Positions 14,772 through 17,679 of a stretch of DNA of 17,679 bases are shown piece by piece (the first letter of the stretch is position 1; each line of letters opens with the position of its first letter). Under the pieces are notes generated by a model that ran no database searches, was not told the origin of the DNA, and saw nothing but the letters and a program-made list of their open reading frames with translations. The position numbers were made by a program, and so were the translations under genes. Source of the stretch: an uncultured Eubacteriales bacterium (GTDB taxonomy: Bacteria; Bacillota; Clostridia; Peptostreptococcales; Anaerovoracaceae); assembly GCA_902793875.1 (NCBI GenBank), contig CADBFL010000020.1:1-17679 (forward strand), written 5' to 3'.

Positions 14772-14821
14772 TTCCAGCCTCTCCCATCTTTCATAAATTC
14801 TGTCTCATTGTTATGTGGACT

Positions 14822-17128
14822 TTAGGGCATCAAATCTATCTTTTCCGGCAGTTTTATCAGAGTATCGCCGGATATTTCATATACTTGCGCGTAGACAGAG
14901 CCGCCGCAGTTGAGATACACTATATCGCCTTCTACCGCATAAACACCATTTGTGTACCCCTCTTCATCTGTAGTCGGTACGGCAGGGCTGCTGTAAAGCA
15001 CTGCACACTCGCCGTCTTCAAAAAACTCCACACTCTCCCTGTTTTCGTCATCAGTCGTATAGATTCCTGTCAACTTAGGAGAGGTCTCAGGATCGACCCC
15101 AATCTTATTGCAGAAACGATTCCGGTGCTCTTCCGATTTGTCAGCAAGCTCAGCATCTACAATGTGATATCGCCCTTTCTCATTACCGCAGATCCATCCG
15201 GACGGGATCCTGATCCAGTTTCCGCTCGCCTCAAGGCACTTTACTGTCGAGCCCTTCGCTATAACAGCGTCTTCGCCTTCCACAGCCTTGTCCCTGTCTT
15301 CCTCTGCCAGTTCAGAGGCTTTCCTGACCGCCGAATCTGTTGACGGTTCTTCTCTGACACTCATCTCATCTTTCAGTATATATTCTTTCCCGGCTGTATA
15401 TAATGAGTCCGGCGGACCATTGCGGCTCTCCGTCGCACCATCAGTATTGTTCTGGTCTGAATTTGTTTCATCCGGCTTTTCCGGGACAGATTCCCCCTTT
15501 TTTTCATAGAAATGACTAATATAAGTATCTCCGTCCCATAAAGCATATTCTATTGCATCACCAGATGACTTGTGCTGAAAAGTTAAGCCCTCGAATATTT
15601 CATTCATTTCATCTTCATCTGACAGTTCACTATTCTGAATATCAACTAATGCTATATCAATCGAATAATCGTTATCTGCTCCTCTTTTCAGACTCCAGCT
15701 GCCTTGTACTCCCCATTTACCTAAATAGGTGCGGTTATCAATATATACTACGATATCTCCATCTTCAGTAAAAAGAATATACGAATCCGACATGTCATCA
15801 TCTTTGTATTTAGTGTCATCGCTACCCTCTGAATATGAATATTTCCATTCTCCGGCTAGTGACGAACGCGTGCTTTCTGCTACCTTAGAATACTCACTAA
15901 AATCGGATATCATCCCCCTGCCCACAAAAATAACTATGAAAGCAACTACTGCGACAATAGTAATAATCACAGCTGGGTATGATTTTTTCTTGACATCTTC
16001 TCCTGCATTGTTCTGATCTGCAGGGACTTCCTTCCCATCTTCCCCCCTGGTATCAACTTCCCTAGGCGGAGCTTTTACGAGTTCAGGCGGCATCTCAAAC
16101 GCCTTGTAGATGGTCTCGTCCTCGACCTGTCCGTAAGCTTTGCTCTGCTCTGCAGGAACCTCGCCCACAGTCGCCATTTTCACTGCGCCGTCCTTGCCGT
16201 CAGCCTCCGGAGCTTCCGTCTTCGCATCCGCGGCCGGATTTTCGACCTTGAGATTGTCATTTTCGTCAGCCAAGAGTCTCTGGAACTCCTCGTTCTTGCG
16301 GTAGAGCGTATAGAACTTGTCTATCTTCTTTGTCTCCTCCGCCTCGGCCTCAGCCGTATAAGTCTCGCCGAAGAGATCCTTCTCGAGCTCCTCGAGCGAA
16401 AGAACGTCTGAGGATTTCGCTTCTGTCGTTGCCGGTGCAGGTGCCGGTGGTTCTGCCGCAGGCACTTTTTCAATGAAGGACGGCATCTCAAATTTAAGGG
16501 TTCTACTCTCCGGGCGAACGATCACAGGCTCTTCAGCAGTCTCATCGTGCTTGATATCCATTCCGGTGAGGTCCATAAGCCTCTTCCTTAAAGCTTCTAC
16601 CTCATCTTCATTATCGTCAGGTGCCTTTATATTCGTGGCCTTTTCCATCTCAGCGAACAGAGCCGCTTCATCTACAGGGTTTTCTTCTCTTGCCGTATTC
16701 AGATCGAGGTATTTATTGAAGTCTTCTTCTAAACCGTCTTCATCAAACGCAGCCTCGTACTTAGGCTCTTCAAAATCAGGCTCCTCAAGCACAGTATTCT
16801 TGACATGTTCCGGCTCAGGTTTTTTCTCAAATCCCAGTCTCGGGGTTACATTGAAATACAGATCCTCAGGCTTATCGCTTGCTTGCTCTTTGAATACGGT
16901 GTCATCGCCGAATCTGAATTCCTGCGCAGCTGCACCCTGCACTCTGTTTCCACACACCCCGCAGAACTTCGCGGCAGGTCCCAGTCTGTTTCCGCAGTTG
17001 CTGCAGAACGATGCTATGCCTGCAGATTCCCTGGTCCCTGAATCGTCTTTTCTGTCGCGCTCTTCCTTCTCTGCCTTGAGCAGATCGATAAAGCTCATCG
17101 TACGGCTGCGGTCAGTCTTCGGAGTCAT
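14822..17128 (-). CDS. Zinc-ribbon transmembrane sensor-like protein with lipocalin-like and SH3-like ectodomain (768 aa)
   Basis: The start at 17128 overlaps the kinase stop as ATGA, with AAAAGGA farther upstream. The order is: leader TPKTDRSRTMSFID; a zinc ribbon with CSNC (42-45) and CGVC (56-59); an acidic disordered stretch (70-380) holding short modules shared with the FtsZ-like protein, including FYTLYRKNEEFQ (272-283); one membrane helix (384-403); then an outside region. That region has a lipocalin-like segment (425-545, AGEWKY, then TYLGKWGVQGSWSL), a polar linker, an SH3-like segment (578-658, MSVREEPSTDSAV, then GNWIRIPSGWICG) and a second lipocalin-like piece (687-765, GIYTTDDENRESVEF). 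It looks like the juxtamembrane, membrane and sensor portion of a receptor kinase detached from its kinase. It is probably a membrane sensor partner of the upstream kinase. Confidence 0.87.
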   Translation of the reverse strand: MTPKTDRSRTMSFIDLLKAEKEERDRKDDSGTRESAGIASFCSNCGNRLGPAAKFCGVCGNRVQGAAAQEFRFGDDTVFKEQASDKPEDLYFNVTPRLGFEKKPEPEHVKNTVLEEPDFEEPKYEAAFDEDGLEEDFNKYLDLNTAREENPVDEAALFAEMEKATNIKAPDDNEDEVEALRKRLMDLTGMDIKHDETAEEPVIVRPESRTLKFEMPSFIEKVPAAEPPAPAPATTEAKSSDVLSLEELEKDLFGETYTAEAEAEETKKIDKFYTLYRKNEEFQRLLADENDNLKVENPAADAKTEAPEADGKDGAVKMATVGEVPAEQSKAYGQVEDETIYKAFEMPPELVKAPPREVDTRGEDGKEVPADQNNAGEDVKKKSYPAVIITIVAVVAFIVIFVGRGMISDFSEYSKVAESTRSSLAGEWKYSYSEGSDDTKYKDDDMSDSYILFTEDGDIVVYIDNRTYLGKWGVQGSWSLKRGADNDYSIDIALVDIQNSELSDEDEMNEIFEGLTFQHKSSGDAIEYALWDGDTYISHFYEKKGESVPEKPDETNSDQNNTDGATESRNGPPDSLYTAGKEYILKDEMSVREEPSTDSAVRKASELAEEDRDKAVEGEDAVIAKGSTVKCLEASGNWIRIPSGWICGNEKGRYHIVDAELADKSEEHRNRFCNKIGVDPETSPKLTGIYTTDDENRESVEFFEDGECAVLYSSPAVPTTDEEGYTNGVYAVEGDIVYLNCGGSVYAQVYEISGDTLIKLPEKIDLMP

Positions 17129-17210
17129 CTCGGCGTAGAGTTCCTTTTCATTAATGCCGCCGGTCGTTGCCCATGGCGACTTGACATCAGGGATATCTCT
17201 CTTGCGCGGC
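17112..17210. repeat. 99-bp perfect direct repeat, copy 2 (kinase/zinc-ribbon junction)
   Basis: Identical over all 99 bases to 13695-13793 and placed at the equivalent kinase/partner junction. The right end runs straight into the second unit of a 14-bp tandem duplication that copy 1 lacks. Confidence 0.97.
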
Positions 17211-17679
17211 CTCTCTTGCGCGGCTCGTCTGCAACGGCGCTCCAGTCGAAGGAGACATCCGGATTCACATTAGGCGGCTCTTCTTTTAAAGGTGCTGCAG
17301 GCTCTTCCTTTTGAGTGTTTTCCCCAACTGCGTTTTTGTTTGCCTCGTTCTTTTCTCTGTATCCCCTGATTTTCAGTTTCTCAAGAGCGTTCAGCATAGC
17401 TGCTGCAGTCCTGTATCTCTTTGAAGGATCAGGATCGCATGCTTTAAGGACTATCTTCTTTAAGGCAGAACTTCCGTTTGCAGGTTCAGGAAGCTCTTCT
17501 CCTCCAAGCCTTCGCTGTATTGCTTTTGGTCTTTCAAAACCGCTGATTTTACCATTTGCACTTAAGAAAGGAGGTCTGCGGTTATTCAGCATTTCGTACA
17601 ACACCAGTCCCAGAGAGTAGATGTCTACTGTCTTGCCGGCTTTTTCGATGTTGTTGATCTCAGGCGCCATATACGCCCT
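17125..17679 (-). CDS. Ser/Thr protein kinase, C-terminal part (5' end beyond window)
   Basis: The window holds only the C-terminal 184 residues, starting in the activation segment (RAYMAPE) and running through DIYSLGLVLYEML. It is closely similar to the second kinase (shared GEELPEPANGS, ALKKIVLKAC, KRYRTAAAML), so the two are tandem paralogues. The N-terminal lobe, HRD and DFG lie outside, so activity cannot be judged. The genuine shared tail ends at ADEPRKR. A 14-bp tandem duplication then shifts the frame, giving a junk-like 28-residue end (GRAREISLMSSRH and onward) before a TGA that overlaps the next ATG. With one 14-bp unit, this kinase would read straight into the zinc-ribbon transmembrane protein as a single polypeptide. 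Confidence 0.88.
   Translation of the reverse strand, partial: RAYMAPEINNIEKAGKTVDIYSLGLVLYEMLNNRRPPFLSANGKISGFERPKAIQRRLGGEELPEPANGSSALKKIVLKACDPDPSKRYRTAAAMLNALEKLKIRGYREKNEANKNAVGENTQKEEPAAPLKEEPPNVNPDVSFDWSAVADEPRKRGRAREISLMSSRHGQRPAALMKRNSTPR
17197..17224. repeat. 14-bp perfect tandem duplication at the kinase/zinc-ribbon junction
   Basis: CTCTCTTGCGCGGC occurs twice head to tail (17197-17210 and 17211-17224). The equivalent junction in the other pair has a single unit. Because 14 is not a multiple of three, unit number sets the frame between the kinase and the downstream partner: one unit fuses them, two units give the ATGA-coupled split seen here, and three units would put the kinase into the early TAT-CCC-TGA stop. 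Confidence 0.95.

Noticed and set aside
17125..17224. A -1 frameshift site joining the right-hand kinase to its partner
   Set aside because: No X-XXY-YYZ heptamer in the kinase frame was found in the overlap; ATGA coupling explains the arrangement better.
1..17679. CRISPR array, insertion sequence, prophage, tRNA or rRNA
   Set aside because: No regular short repeats with spacers, no transposase or integrase motifs, and no cloverleaf or rRNA signatures were seen.

Overview
The window looks like a chromosomal segment of a Gram-positive anaerobe of the Clostridia (Lachnospiraceae or Anaerovoracaceae-like). The reasons are strong AGGAGG-type ribosome sites, several eukaryotic-type Ser/Thr kinases, an Ala-rich coiled-coil surface protein with a CAP domain and a TGD/TM/RRRK tail, and mid-range GC. 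The species assignment is inference. There are no tRNA or rRNA genes, insertion sequences, phage genes or CRISPR arrays.

All genes but one read leftward (minus strand). From right to left, the first unit (17679 to 12291) encodes a cytosolic Ser/Thr kinase cut by the window edge, a zinc-ribbon/transmembrane protein with an extracytoplasmic lipocalin-like and SH3-like part, a second cytosolic Ser/Thr kinase, and a GTPase made of only the N-terminal half of FtsZ fused to a long disordered tail. An intrinsic terminator ends it. A second unit (about 12275 to 8577) encodes a short pseudokinase that lacks the DFG motif, joined by an ATGA overlap to an intact transmembrane kinase whose ectodomain carries two segments resembling the SecD P1 region. 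The only rightward gene (7019-8434) encodes an unrecognised helical protein. Divergent from it is a three-gene unit (6833 to 4777) of a small membrane protein, a DUF4145-like protein and a 70-aa protein, ended by a terminator. Two single-gene units follow: a 1208-aa secreted coiled-coil/CAP surface protein (993-4619) and a 189-aa membrane protein (216-785), each with its own terminator.

The units appear to form one system. Four of the leftward units start from the same promoter block: AACAAA(G/C)CTGCAGAT, then exactly 17 bp from the ACAAAG/ACAAAC hexamer to an extended -10 (TGC-TAGGAT or TGC-TATACT), with no normal -35. The two kinase/partner pairs in the first unit are a duplication. They share a perfect 99-bp direct repeat across each kinase/partner junction, and the two partner proteins share at least seven short peptide modules in shuffled order.

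The most interesting signal is at those junctions. In the right-hand pair a perfect 14-bp tandem duplication is all that keeps kinase and transmembrane partner out of frame; with one unit the two would be a single receptor-like kinase. In the left-hand pair a 38-nt length difference shifts the frame the other way. It leaves a kinase stop in the context GAGAGA-TAT-CCC-TGA, which closely resembles the RF2 +1 frameshift site, and slippage there would fuse kinase to the FtsZ-like GTPase. I read the locus as a kinase signalling module linking envelope sensing to an FtsZ-derived GTPase, with kinase/partner linkage set by frame. The structure is visible in the sequence; the function is inference.
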